Assembly: GCA_964460075.1 (NCBI GenBank)
Contig: CAYWPC010000018.1
Span: 1 to 47,477 of the forward strand
Direction: 5' to 3'
DNA length: 47,477 bases
Origin: JAMBLL01 sp964460075
GTDB lineage: Bacteria; Actinomycetota; Acidimicrobiia; Spongiisociales; UBA5794
Shown: piece by piece, positions 1 to 10,411 of the stretch
Numbering within the stretch: the stretch's first letter is position 1
Layout of the letters: each line of letters starts with the position of its first letter
The notes under the pieces: model-generated
The model's input: the letters and a program-made list of their open reading frames with translations, nothing else
Databases searched by the model: none
What the model was told of the DNA's origin: nothing
Translations under genes and position numbers: made by a program

Positions 1-828
1 TCCCACACGCTCGTCCGGCTCAACCTCAAGGAACTCGCGCTCATGCACACCGGTTCGATCGACGAGTTTCTCACCGATCTGCTGCCTCGCTTCGCAGCCC
101 TCAACGCTGAGCTGATGACGGCACGTATCCGCTACCTCGTCGAGGAGGCAAAATTCTTCGAGCATGACTTCCTCGCGCGCGAAGGACTCGTTCGCCTCGA
201 TCGATTCTCCGCAATGTTCGGCGTGTACGGCCTCGCCGAGGCAGTGAACCTCCTCATGGCGAACGCGGGCCTCGAACGCCGCTACGGCGATGGCGGTGAG
301 GCGGACGAACTCAGTTACAGAGTTATCGAAGCCTTGCGAGGGTTCGTCGACGACCAGCCAATGCCCTACTGCAACGGTGGGAACGGACGGGCTTTCTTCC
401 ATGCCCAGTCAGGGATCGACTCGGACATCGACGTCACTGCGGGGACACGCATCCCGATCGGCACTGAACCTGAGACGTTTCAACACATCTCGACTGTTGC
501 ACCTCACCATCGCCATTTCAACGCAGGCGTGTCCGACATCTTCAACATCGAAGACACCGTTCGGAACAACCCTGAGGCGATGGTCGACATCATCCGGGGC
601 GCCTTCATCTCAGGCATGCGTGATTTCACGTTCAACGTCGACTCCAACGACTTCGTGCGCATCACCGGCTACCTGGTCCGCAAATCGGAGCTCACAAGGT
701 TCGCCGAGAATGGCGAGCGGCACGGAAGCACCGTGTTCGCTGCTGGATCCGTCCAGAACTCCCACGTGACCGAACGGACAGCGAAACGTGTACTGATCCA
801 TGAGCACAGTCCTCGGCCTGCTGAATAA
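1..828 (+). CDS. yjjI: Glycyl radical enzyme, YjjI family (3' part, 5' end outside window)
   Basis: The reading frame is open from base 1, so only the last 275 residues are present. The C-terminal part carries the glycyl-radical signature RITGYLVR; the radical glycine is encoded at 667-669. The thiyl-radical cysteine of the family should lie upstream, outside the window. The downstream gene overlaps by 29 bp and encodes a YjjW-like activase, which is why I call YjjI (DUF3029) rather than pyruvate formate-lyase or anaerobic ribonucleotide reductase. Known of the family: the glycine is converted to a radical by the partner activase under anaerobic conditions, and the physiological substrate of YjjI is not firmly established. 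The glycyl radical assignment is strong; the subfamily rests mainly on the partner gene. Confidence 0.82.
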   Translation, partial: SHTLVRLNLKELALMHTGSIDEFLTDLLPRFAALNAELMTARIRYLVEEAKFFEHDFLAREGLVRLDRFSAMFGVYGLAEAVNLLMANAGLERRYGDGGEADELSYRVIEALRGFVDDQPMPYCNGGNGRAFFHAQSGIDSDIDVTAGTRIPIGTEPETFQHISTVAPHHRHFNAGVSDIFNIEDTVRNNPEAMVDIIRGAFISGMRDFTFNVDSNDFVRITGYLVRKSELTRFAENGERHGSTVFAAGSVQNSHVTERTAKRVLIHEHSPRPAE

Positions 829-1657
829 CACGATCGAGTTCTCGGCCGTCGACGGTCCGGGCAACCGATTCGTCATATTTCTCCAGGGGTGCAACTTCAA
901 CTGTGTCACCTGCCACAACCCGTACACGATCACGCGGTGCAATAGCTGCAGCGTATGTGTTGGCATGTGTCCCGAAGGAGCACTCACCACCCGAGATGGC
1001 CCCCATGTAGTCGTCGACTGGGCGGTATGCACATCATGCGACATCTGTATCGACGTGTGCCCTGCAGACAGCACCCCGCTGGCGAAGTGGGTGAGTGTCA
1101 ATGATCTACTCGCAAGGATCCGGGTGGTTGCTCCGTTCATATCGGGAGTCACGATCTCCGGCGGAGAAGCAACCATGCAAGCCGACTTCATCGCTGAGCT
1201 GTTCATTGCGATAAAAGGCGACGATCAGCTTTCATACCTCACAACATTCGTCGACAGCAACGGCTCCGCATCCATCGACGTCTGGGATCGGATCGTCAAC
1301 GTCATGGATGGAGCCATGATCGATCTCAAAGCACTCGATCCAGAGACACACATCAGGCTGACTGCACGCGAGAACGGCCAAGTCCTCGACACCATCAGGT
1401 ACCTAGCCGACAACGACCGGCTCCACGAGGTGCGTCTCCTCATCGTTCCTGGATACAACGACGACCTCGACACCATGCGCGATACAGCTACCTGGCTGAG
1501 AACCGTCGATCCATCGATGCGAATCAAGCTGATCGGGTATCGGAGCCACGGCGTTCGACCGGAAGCACTCCACATCAAACAAGCCACCTCCGAGCTCCTC
1601 GACAAGCTTGCGTTGGTGCTCACGAACCACGGCTTCGATGACGTAACCGTCATGTAG
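800..1657 (+). CDS. yjjW: Glycyl radical enzyme activase, YjjW family (radical SAM with two 4Fe-4S ferredoxin clusters)
   Basis: A 285-residue radical SAM enzyme that would install the glycyl radical on the upstream YjjI-like protein. The SAM-cluster motif CNFNCVTC supplies Cys31, Cys35 and Cys38. A ferredoxin-like insert follows with two CxxCxxCxxxCP sets (Cys47/50/53/57 and Cys77/80/83/87), typical of activases with auxiliary clusters. The SAM-binding GGE motif is at about 121-123. From memory the sequence runs closely parallel to E. coli YjjW (VDGPG, FLQGCN, CHNP, SGGEAT, DGAM-DLKA). The ATG at 800 overlaps the end of the upstream gene, suggesting translational coupling. The gene converges on smpB with 42 bp between them. 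Confidence 0.88.
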   Translation: MSTVLGLLNNTIEFSAVDGPGNRFVIFLQGCNFNCVTCHNPYTITRCNSCSVCVGMCPEGALTTRDGPHVVVDWAVCTSCDICIDVCPADSTPLAKWVSVNDLLARIRVVAPFISGVTISGGEATMQADFIAELFIAIKGDDQLSYLTTFVDSNGSASIDVWDRIVNVMDGAMIDLKALDPETHIRLTARENGQVLDTIRYLADNDRLHEVRLLIVPGYNDDLDTMRDTATWLRTVDPSMRIKLIGYRSHGVRPEALHIKQATSELLDKLALVLTNHGFDDVTVM

Positions 1658-1699
1658 AAGGCAGCAACACCCGCGTTACAGCTCGCTGGGACGGTTCCG

Positions 1700-2155
1700 T
1701 CACCGACGCAACGACTTCGCCCTGGCTATCTCGCGTTTCTGTTGGCGCTCGACGATCGCCTTGCGCTTGTCATAGGTACGTTTACCCCTGCCAAGTCCCA
1801 GCTCGATCTTCGCCGTTCCGCCCGAGAAGTACATCTGCAGCGGCACAAGCGTCAACCCATCCTCTCGGATCTTGCCGAATAGCCGGTCGATTTCTCTTCG
1901 ATGCAGTAGCAGCTTGCGAGGACGCTCCGGCTCATGGCCGCCGTTCTCTGAGAACGAGTATGGTGCGATGTGGGCATTTTCGAGCCACACCTCTCCCCCA
2001 CGAATCGTCGCATACGCGTCCTTCAGTTGGACGCTGCCGGCACGCAGCGACTTGACCTCTGAGCCGAGGAGCACCATGCCAGCCTCGTACGTATCGAGAA
2101 TCTCGTAGTTGAACCGAGCCTTGCGGTTCGTAGCGACGATCTTGCGTTCTGCCAT
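1700..2155 (-). CDS. smpB: SsrA-binding protein SmpB
   Basis: A 151-residue protein of normal family length. It binds tmRNA and delivers it to stalled ribosomes for trans-translation. Visible hallmarks are the N-terminal KIVATNRKARFNYEI stretch, the GSEVKSLR strand, the central YSFSENGGHEPERPRKLL region, and a basic C-terminal tail (KRKAIVERQQKREIARAKSLRR region) that enters the decoding centre. The ATG at 2155 has no convincing Shine-Dalgarno, but TAGCCT lies 7 nt upstream, which fits a leaderless transcript with its own promoter rather than read-through from the M23 gene 22 bp away. No tmRNA gene was recognised nearby. Confidence 0.95.
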   Translation of the reverse strand: MAERKIVATNRKARFNYEILDTYEAGMVLLGSEVKSLRAGSVQLKDAYATIRGGEVWLENAHIAPYSFSENGGHEPERPRKLLLHRREIDRLFGKIREDGLTLVPLQMYFSGGTAKIELGLGRGKRTYDKRKAIVERQQKREIARAKSLRR

Positions 2156-2162
2156 GCCCTGG

Positions 2163-2168
2163 AGGCTA
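2163..2168 (-). promoter_or_regulatory. Putative -10 box (TAGCCT) for smpB, leaderless
   Basis: TAGCCT fits the actinobacterial TANNNT -10 pattern and ends 7 nt before the smpB ATG, putting the expected transcription start at or next to the start codon. No clear -35 was seen. The call rests on the same arrangement recurring before many genes here. Confidence 0.45.
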
Positions 2169-2177
2169 CCCAGCGAG

Positions 2178-3392
2178 TTACAAGTACTTGGCTGCGTCTA
2201 CCGGTGATCCATTGATCCGAACCTCGAAGTGGAGATGCGGACCAGTCGACAAACCGGTCGACCCGACCCAGCCGATGACCTCACCTGCCTCGACCTTCTG
2301 GCCAACCTTGACTCGCAGTTTCGACTGGTGGGCGTACAGCGTCACCATTCCCCCACCATGATCGATCATCACGGTGTTGCCATAACCTCCCTTGACACCC
2401 GCGAGAATGACCGTTCCATCAGCAGCAGCCTTGATCGGATCTCCACTTCTACCGTGCATGTCGAGGCCGTTGTGCATCCTTGTCTTGCCGGTGATCGGGT
2501 GCACGCGTAGCCCGAACCCTGATTCGATCCGACCAGGAATCGGTCGCACGAGCTTGCCAGGTCTCGTCGCTTGCGCAGCCTCGCTCGCCGCTGCCGCTGC
2601 GGCCTCCGCTGCAGCGATCTTGCGACGAATCGATGCCTCGTCACGTGCAAGCACTGCAAGCTCTCCCTCGAACTCGGCAACGGCGGCCTCGACCTCGTCG
2701 AGAAGCGCCGACTGCACCGCGACCTCGTCGGCGAGTTCGGCGCGCTTACGCTCAAGCTCACGAGACAGTGCCACCGCGTCGGCTTTGGTGCCCTCAAGTG
2801 CATCCACATCCGAAGCGATCGACGCTTCAAGCGACTCCACTTCCGCTTCCTTGCGCTCCTCTGCGACCACTGCTGCTGCATATCGGGCCGCAGCCGACGA
2901 GCTGTAACGTGTCAAAACGTCGAGATACGCGATACCGACCGAGATGTCGACGATGTCCGCAGCCGAGAACGCGATCGATGGCTGTGCGGCCCCGCCACCC
3001 GTGTACGCCTCCACAGCCCACGACTCGGCCTCTTCTCTCGCAGCGTCGCGACTCGCCCGAGACTCGGCCAACTGTGTGAACAGCTCCGCAAGCTCGACCC
3101 GCACGGCATCGAGCGCCTGCTCGCGCTCGACGAGCTCCCTGTCGATACGATCCACCTTCGCGGTCGCCCCAACGACACCCAACTCGGCTGTCTCAAGCCG
3201 TCCCTGAGTCTCGAGAACTTGGTCGGCAAGATCTGACCGTTCAGCTCCTGAATCCTCGATCTGAGATCGCAACGCCGACATCCGTTGACGAACCTCGGAC
3301 AGATCACGCTTCAGGCCACCGCCAAGGGCTGGCGTCACAGAAGTGAAGATGAACAACACGCTGAAGGCAAGAAAGGAGAGTCGCCGGATCAT
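2178..3392 (-). CDS. Murein hydrolase activator / M23 peptidase with coiled coil (EnvC-like)
   Basis: A 404-residue secreted cell-wall protein. Residues 1-25 look like a signal peptide with a hydrophobic core. Residues about 26-270 are rich in Glu, Ala, Arg and Leu with heptad-like character, indicating a long coiled coil. The C-terminal LytM (M23) domain covers about 285-404 and keeps the zinc and catalytic set: HxxxD at about His307/Asp311, a histidine near 355, and HLH at about 386-388. The domain may therefore be an active endopeptidase, unlike E. coli EnvC, whose LytM domain is degenerate. The start overlaps the ftsX stop by 4 bp. The ftsE-ftsX-M23 order implies that FtsEX recruits or triggers it at the division site, as known for EnvC, PcsB and RipC. 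Confidence 0.9.
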   Translation of the reverse strand: MIRRLSFLAFSVLFIFTSVTPALGGGLKRDLSEVRQRMSALRSQIEDSGAERSDLADQVLETQGRLETAELGVVGATAKVDRIDRELVEREQALDAVRVELAELFTQLAESRASRDAAREEAESWAVEAYTGGGAAQPSIAFSAADIVDISVGIAYLDVLTRYSSSAAARYAAAVVAEERKEAEVESLEASIASDVDALEGTKADAVALSRELERKRAELADEVAVQSALLDEVEAAVAEFEGELAVLARDEASIRRKIAAAEAAAAAASEAAQATRPGKLVRPIPGRIESGFGLRVHPITGKTRMHNGLDMHGRSGDPIKAAADGTVILAGVKGGYGNTVMIDHGGGMVTLYAHQSKLRVKVGQKVEAGEVIGWVGSTGLSTGPHLHFEVRINGSPVDAAKYL

Positions 3393-4279
3393 GAGCGCAA
3401 GGTACGATGGACTGCAAGACTCAAAGAGCTACCGACAAGGCCAGCAACAACTCCGAACAGCAGGACCAGCGCGCCCTGTCTCAGAAGGAAATCGTTCTTA
3501 ATCGCGAGGTTTATCCACGCAGGCAGGTCCGAGAGTCGATCGACAGCCAGTTGCTGCGCGACAACGATGAACGTGACAGCGAGCGCGCCACCAATCAGGC
3601 CCTCAATCGCCCCCTCGATCAGGAATGGTGTTCTCACGAACCAGTTGCTCGCACCCACCAGACGCATAATCTCGATTTCTTCGCGGCGAGCGTAAATCGC
3701 CATGTGGATGGTGTTCGCGATCAGCATCACCGCCGCGACACCCAGCGCGACCGCAAGTAACCAGAACATGACCTGGAGACCGTCGCGAAGGGCAATCATC
3801 GCGTCAATGGCATCATCGGCAGACGTCACCTTCTCCACACCAGGCGTAGATTCCAGACGCGTCACAATGAGGTTGTAATCCTCGGGATCGACCGGCTGCA
3901 CACGAAGCGACGCCGGAAGAAGGTCCGGGTTCTCATCAAGCACCTGCAGCATGGCGTCATCGTTCGAGAAAAGGATCAGCGCTTCCTCCTGCGCCTCTGG
4001 CTTGGACACATAGAAGACATCACCGACCTGAGGCCAGCCTCCGACCTCTGACTGAAGTTCCTGGGTTGCCGCAGCCGTCATGTCGTCTTGGAGGAAAGCG
4101 ATGACACGAACGTCCTGTGCCCACTGCAACGTATTCACCCGCACCACTTCGCCGAACACAAGTGTGCCGAAGGTCAGCGTGAGAGAGATGAATACGGCGA
4201 GAATTGCGCCGAGTGCAATGAGTGAGTTGCGCCCGAGGTTGTTGAAGGCTTCCCTGATCGCGTAGGTGAAGGCCGTCAC
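3389..4279 (-). CDS. ftsX: Cell division protein FtsX
   Basis: A 296-residue integral membrane partner of FtsE. Four hydrophobic segments are visible at roughly 20-44, 172-195, 222-246 and 268-288. The large extracytoplasmic loop at about 45-170 is the part that contacts periplasmic or surface hydrolases in known systems. The stretch YARREEIEIMRLVGAS before the third membrane segment is characteristic of FtsX. The gene overlaps ftsE upstream and the M23 gene downstream by 4 bp each, so the three are very likely translated together. Confidence 0.95.
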   Translation of the reverse strand: MTAFTYAIREAFNNLGRNSLIALGAILAVFISLTLTFGTLVFGEVVRVNTLQWAQDVRVIAFLQDDMTAAATQELQSEVGGWPQVGDVFYVSKPEAQEEALILFSNDDAMLQVLDENPDLLPASLRVQPVDPEDYNLIVTRLESTPGVEKVTSADDAIDAMIALRDGLQVMFWLLAVALGVAAVMLIANTIHMAIYARREEIEIMRLVGASNWFVRTPFLIEGAIEGLIGGALAVTFIVVAQQLAVDRLSDLPAWINLAIKNDFLLRQGALVLLFGVVAGLVGSSLSLAVHRTLRS

Positions 4280-5196
4280 GTCGAACCTCCCCCGCTGTCA
4301 GCGTCGCCGCCCAAGTCGCTTCCGTCGAGGTCGCTTCCGTCGAGGTCGCTTCCGTCGAGGTCGTTGCGGTCGACTCCAGGAGATGCCGGCCTGCCATGAT
4401 CGTGCGAGGAACTGGCCGCATCGAGCACCTCTGATACTTCGCCAGGATCCACGGATTTATCCACCCGTGGTGTAGCGCCTGGGACAGGTGTCGAAGTGTC
4501 TCTGTTGGATTCACGAGTCGTTTCGTAAATCCCACGCGATTCGTCACGTGTGACACGTCCGCGATCAAGCTGCACAACCCTCCGTCGCATCGCATCAACG
4601 ATTGCATGGTCGTGTGTCGCCATGACGACTGTCGTTCCCGTGCGATTGATACGGTCGAGAATGCGCATGATCCCAACCGATGTTGCGGGGTCAAGGTTGC
4701 CCGTCGGCTCGTCTGCTAACAGGATGAGAGGTCGGTTCACGAAAGCTCGGGCAATCGCAACCCGCTGCTGCTCTCCACCAGATAGCTGCCGGGGCAGTCT
4801 GTCCGCATTCGCTGAGAGCCCGACGAGCTTGAGTACTTGTGGGACCTGGTTACGGATGATGGACCGGCTCTTGCCCGTCACTTCCATCGCGAACGCAACG
4901 TTTTCGTACACCGTCTTCGTCGGTAGAAGCTTGAAGTCCTGAAACACCGTGCCGATAGAGCGACGTAACAGCGGCACTTTCCAATTCTGCATATGTGAGG
5001 CGTGTTTCCCCGCGACCCAAACATCACCGTTCGTCGGTGCCTCCTCACGCATCATCAACCTGATCAGCGTGGATTTTCCCGAACCGGAGGCGCCGACAAG
5101 AAACATGAACTCACCCTTGGCGACCTCAATGTCGACGTCTTTGACCGCAACAGTTCCACCGGGGTAAACCTTTGTGACGTTTTCGAGTTTGATCAT
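4276..5196 (-). CDS. ftsE: Cell division ATP-binding protein FtsE with an acidic repeat tail
   Basis: The ATPase of the FtsEX complex, which couples cytoplasmic division events to peptidoglycan hydrolysis. Residues 1 to about 225 form a normal ABC domain: Walker A GASGSGKST at 35-43, signature LSGGEQQR at 138-145, Walker B plus D-loop LLADEPTGNLD at about 159-169, and a switch histidine in MATHDH. The protein is 306 residues, about 80 longer than usual FtsE. The extra tail is hydrophilic, rich in Asp, Ser and Gly, and contains tandem DLDGS pentapeptides near its end. The tail function is unknown. It is the first gene of the ftsE-ftsX-M23 run. No clear ribosome binding site was seen. Confidence 0.94.
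   Translation of the reverse strand: MIKLENVTKVYPGGTVAVKDVDIEVAKGEFMFLVGASGSGKSTLIRLMMREEAPTNGDVWVAGKHASHMQNWKVPLLRRSIGTVFQDFKLLPTKTVYENVAFAMEVTGKSRSIIRNQVPQVLKLVGLSANADRLPRQLSGGEQQRVAIARAFVNRPLILLADEPTGNLDPATSVGIMRILDRINRTGTTVVMATHDHAIVDAMRRRVVQLDRGRVTRDESRGIYETTRESNRDTSTPVPGATPRVDKSVDPGEVSEVLDAASSSHDHGRPASPGVDRNDLDGSDLDGSDLDGSDLGGDADSGGGST
4315..4374 (-). repeat. 15-bp tandem repeat encoding DLDGS units in the FtsE tail
   Basis: Three exact copies of a 15-bp unit (plus-strand gtcgcttccgtcgag) at 4315-4329, 4330-4344 and 4345-4359, followed by a degenerate copy at 4360-4374. The unit is in frame, so copy-number change would add or remove one DLDGS pentapeptide without disturbing the start of overlapping ftsX. 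Confidence 0.93.
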
Positions 5197-5319
5197 TCAA
5201 GATGCCCAGGGGATCAGCTGCTGCATGGCCATTCGCCAGCCAGGCACGAGGATACCCCCCGATCACGGAAACCCTAGGCAATTCAGCAGCCACAACCGGA
5301 TTTGCGTCGAACCACGGCC

Positions 5320-6432
5320 TCACGCCTCGAAGAGTTCAGCCCTGCGCCACTGGAGATACGAGTCGATCAACCCGTCGATATCACCGTCAAGCACGCCAAC
5401 CACATTGCCGACCTCGTAACCGGTTCGGAGATCTTTCACCATCTGATATGGCTGCAACACGTAGCTCCTGATCTGGTGCCCCCAACCTGCTTCGTGTTGA
5501 TCTCCCCTGATCGCGGCGACTTCGGCCAACTGATCCTGCCTCGCACGCTCGGCGAGCCTTGCCGCGAGGAGTTGCGTCGCCCTTACCTTGTTCTGCATCT
5601 GCGAGCGCTCGGCCTGACAGGAAACAACAACGCCGGTCGGGATGTGCGTGATTCGCACCGCCGAGTCGGTCTTGTTGATGTGCTGACCTCCCGCCCCAGA
5701 TGCACGATACGTGTCGATGCGAAGATCCTCTTGCTCAATCTCGATCTCCTCGATGTCAACTTCTGGAATCACGTCAACTCCTGCGAAAGCCGTGTGCCGC
5801 CTGGCATTCGAGTCGAATGGGCTGATGCGAACGAGTCTGTGTGTGCCCCTCTCTGACTCGAACGTTCCGTACGCGTTGTCACCCCTGATGGTGAGGGTCA
5901 CCGACTTGATGCCTGCCTCCTCGCCTTCTTGATACTCGTCGACGACGAAACTCATCGATGAGCGTTCGAGGTACCTGGTGTACATCCGCAACAACATCTC
6001 GGCCCAGTCCTGGGCATCGACACCACCGGCGCCTGCGTTGATCGAGACGATCGCAGGGCGCTCGTCGTAGTCACCGAAGAACAACGACTCTCGCTCAAGG
6101 ATGGCGAGCTCGGATGTGAGCGATTCGAGCTCGGCTTCTACTTCCATGAGCGAGTCCGCGTCGGACTCGTCTACAGCTAGCTCAAGCAAAACATTCGTAT
6201 CGTTAATCGACGAGTCCAAAGCCTCAACGTGCCTGATCGTCGTTTCGTGCCGTGACAGGCGACTCGTGACCTCACGCGCTCGATCCTGGTCGTCCCACAG
6301 ATCAGGAGCGGAGGCCTGCTCACGCAACTCGACGAGCTCGCGTTCCTTGCCCTCGATGTCGAGGAACTGTCTGGCATCGCCGAGACGGCTTTCCAGGTCT
6401 GCGATGATGGCACGAAGCTCTACGGGTTCCAT
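5320..6432 (-). CDS. prfB: Peptide chain release factor 2
   Basis: A 370-residue class I release factor for UGA and UAA stop codons. It contains the universal GGQ motif (ASGAGGQHINKTDSA region) that triggers peptidyl-tRNA hydrolysis and the SPF tripeptide (RISPFDSNARR), the RF2 stop-codon reader; RF1 would have PxT there. The frame is continuous from the ATG, so the programmed +1 frameshift found in many bacterial prfB genes is absent. The start lacks a ribosome binding site but has TACCCT 8 nt upstream. The 123 bp between its stop and ftsE contain no recognisable gene or terminator. Confidence 0.96.
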   Translation of the reverse strand: MEPVELRAIIADLESRLGDARQFLDIEGKERELVELREQASAPDLWDDQDRAREVTSRLSRHETTIRHVEALDSSINDTNVLLELAVDESDADSLMEVEAELESLTSELAILERESLFFGDYDERPAIVSINAGAGGVDAQDWAEMLLRMYTRYLERSSMSFVVDEYQEGEEAGIKSVTLTIRGDNAYGTFESERGTHRLVRISPFDSNARRHTAFAGVDVIPEVDIEEIEIEQEDLRIDTYRASGAGGQHINKTDSAVRITHIPTGVVVSCQAERSQMQNKVRATQLLAARLAERARQDQLAEVAAIRGDQHEAGWGHQIRSYVLQPYQMVKDLRTGYEVGNVVGVLDGDIDGLIDSYLQWRRAELFEA

Positions 6433-6440
6433 GACAGCCG

Positions 6441-6446
6441 AGGGTA
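6441..6446 (-). promoter_or_regulatory. Putative -10 box (TACCCT) for prfB, leaderless
   Basis: TACCCT ends 8 nt before the prfB ATG, inside the 42-bp gap after secA. The same hexamer lies 7 nt before the cupin gene at 14639. No -35 was evident. Confidence 0.4.
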
Positions 6447-6474
6447 GTGAGAATCCGTCGCGACGACCGGCGGG

Positions 6475-9153
<2,679 letters not shown>

Positions 9154-9161
9154 GTGATGCA

Positions 9162-9167
9162 ATGTTA
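9162..9167 (-). promoter_or_regulatory. Putative -10 box (TAACAT) for secA, leaderless
   Basis: TAACAT ends 8 nt before the ATG at 9153, within the 40-bp gap that follows the response-regulator gene. No Shine-Dalgarno is present. This arrangement favours the ATG over the upstream TTG as start. Confidence 0.4.
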
Positions 9168-9202
9168 CGGCGCGTACCGGTAATTCAGTACACCCTCACG
9201 CC

Positions 9203-9853
9203 TCAAACGAGCGTAATCAAGTTCTCACGCACAGCGTAGAGGACCGCCTCGTTTCTCGAGTGCAGACCTAGTTTGTCGAGAACGTTACGAATGTGATTCT
9301 TGACCGTGTTCTCAGAGATGAACAGCAGGTCACCGATCTGCTTGCTTGTACGTCCGTCGGCTACGAGTTCGAGCACCTCGATCTCTCGACCGGTCAGGGT
9401 CGGCTTTCTCGCTCCAACGAGCTGCTGATGCCGCAGAAGTTGCCTCGTGACGTCAAACAGTTTTCCTGCCATCTCTGGCGACACGGCAGCTCCGCCGTCG
9501 GCAATCTTGTCGATCACCTCGACAAGTTGGTCGAACGGCATGTCCTTGAGTATGAAGCCGCGTGCACCACCCTTGATCGCAGCGACAAGATCCTCCTCGG
9601 ATTCGGAACCCGTCAGGAGCACGACCGCAGCATTCGGGGCGACGGCACGTACCTTCTCGAGCGTCTCGATTCCAGACATTCCTGGCATCAGCAGATCAAG
9701 TAACACGATGTCGGGCTGCTCGACCTCTGCGAGGGCAACCGCCGATTCACCGTCTGGTGCTTCGCCTACGACGTTGTAACCCGCGCCCGTGAGCGCTGCT
9801 GTCAGGCCAGAGCGAAACAGCGGCACATCATCGACGACCAATAGTTTCTTCAT
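9203..9853 (-). CDS. Two-component response regulator, NarL/FixJ family
   Basis: A 216-residue regulator with an N-terminal receiver domain and a C-terminal LuxR-type HTH. Receiver residues are intact: acidic pair Asp8/Asp9, phospho-acceptor Asp53 in VLLDLLMPG, Thr81 and Lys103. The HTH region runs from LTGREIEVLELVADG through SENTVKNHIRNVLDKLG. No histidine kinase lies beside it, so the signal is unknown. Its ATG is preceded by GGAG at 5 nt, 12 bp after the hpf stop. It appears to be the last gene of the comF-hpf-regulator run. Confidence 0.93.
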   Translation of the reverse strand: MKKLLVVDDVPLFRSGLTAALTGAGYNVVGEAPDGESAVALAEVEQPDIVLLDLLMPGMSGIETLEKVRAVAPNAAVVLLTGSESEEDLVAAIKGGARGFILKDMPFDQLVEVIDKIADGGAAVSPEMAGKLFDVTRQLLRHQQLVGARKPTLTGREIEVLELVADGRTSKQIGDLLFISENTVKNHIRNVLDKLGLHSRNEAVLYAVRENLITLV

Positions 9854-9865
9854 TTCGGCTCCGGT

Positions 9866-10411
9866 TCACTCCGGTTCGATCAATCCCACGTTGCCGTCGC
9901 GGCGGTGATACACCACAGAGTGCTGGCCCGAATCTGCGTCGAGGAAGAAGAAGAACTCGTGTCCGAGCATCTCCATCTGCAAAGCAGCTTCCTCGGCGGT
10001 CATCGGCTTCATCGCGAACCTCTTGGTCCGGACGATTCTGCCGCCACGGTCATCCATTACATCGGGTCGACCCTCGAGGTGGTTGAGACCTTTGTTGGCG
10101 ACTCGATTTCGTTGGATCAGCCGCTCCTTCAACCGTCGCAGCTGCCGTTCGTACTTGTCTGATGCAAGATCGAGCGCTGATCGGGGCTCAGGAGCGTCCG
10201 CTTCGATTCGCACGATATTCCCTGCGGCGCTCGACGTGATCTCGACGCGATATCGCTCATCGGCAATTCGGGGGTTTTTATGCTCGGTGAATTCGACGTC
10301 GACACTGCCTCCGTCGTCGAAGATCCTGCCGGCGTGCCTGACCCGGTCCTCGGCGATCTCCCTGATTTGATCTGGTACCTGCATGTTCCTGCCATGAATG
10401 CGAACGGTCAC
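9866..10411 (-). CDS. hpf: Ribosome hibernation promoting factor, long form
   Basis: A 181-residue long-type HPF, which dimerises 70S ribosomes into inactive 100S particles in resting cells. The N-terminal S30AE/YfiA domain (about 1-100) starts MTVRIHGRNMQVPDQIREIAE. A linker follows, then a C-terminal domain (about 125-181) with the typical KRFAMKPMTAEEAALQMEMLGHEFFFF segment that mediates dimerisation in long HPFs. The start overlaps the ComF-like gene by 4 bp. Being followed by a response regulator suggests, but does not show, shared control with a stress response. Confidence 0.95.
   Translation of the reverse strand: MTVRIHGRNMQVPDQIREIAEDRVRHAGRIFDDGGSVDVEFTEHKNPRIADERYRVEITSSAAGNIVRIEADAPEPRSALDLASDKYERQLRRLKERLIQRNRVANKGLNHLEGRPDVMDDRGGRIVRTKRFAMKPMTAEEAALQMEMLGHEFFFFLDADSGQHSVVYHRRDGNVGLIEPE

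Noticed and set aside
1658..1699. tmRNA gene next to smpB
   Set aside because: The gap is only 42 bp, and no tRNA-like ends or tag frame were seen in the flanking gaps.
6360..6432. Programmed +1 frameshift in prfB
   Set aside because: The frame runs without an in-frame TGA from the ATG through the whole protein.
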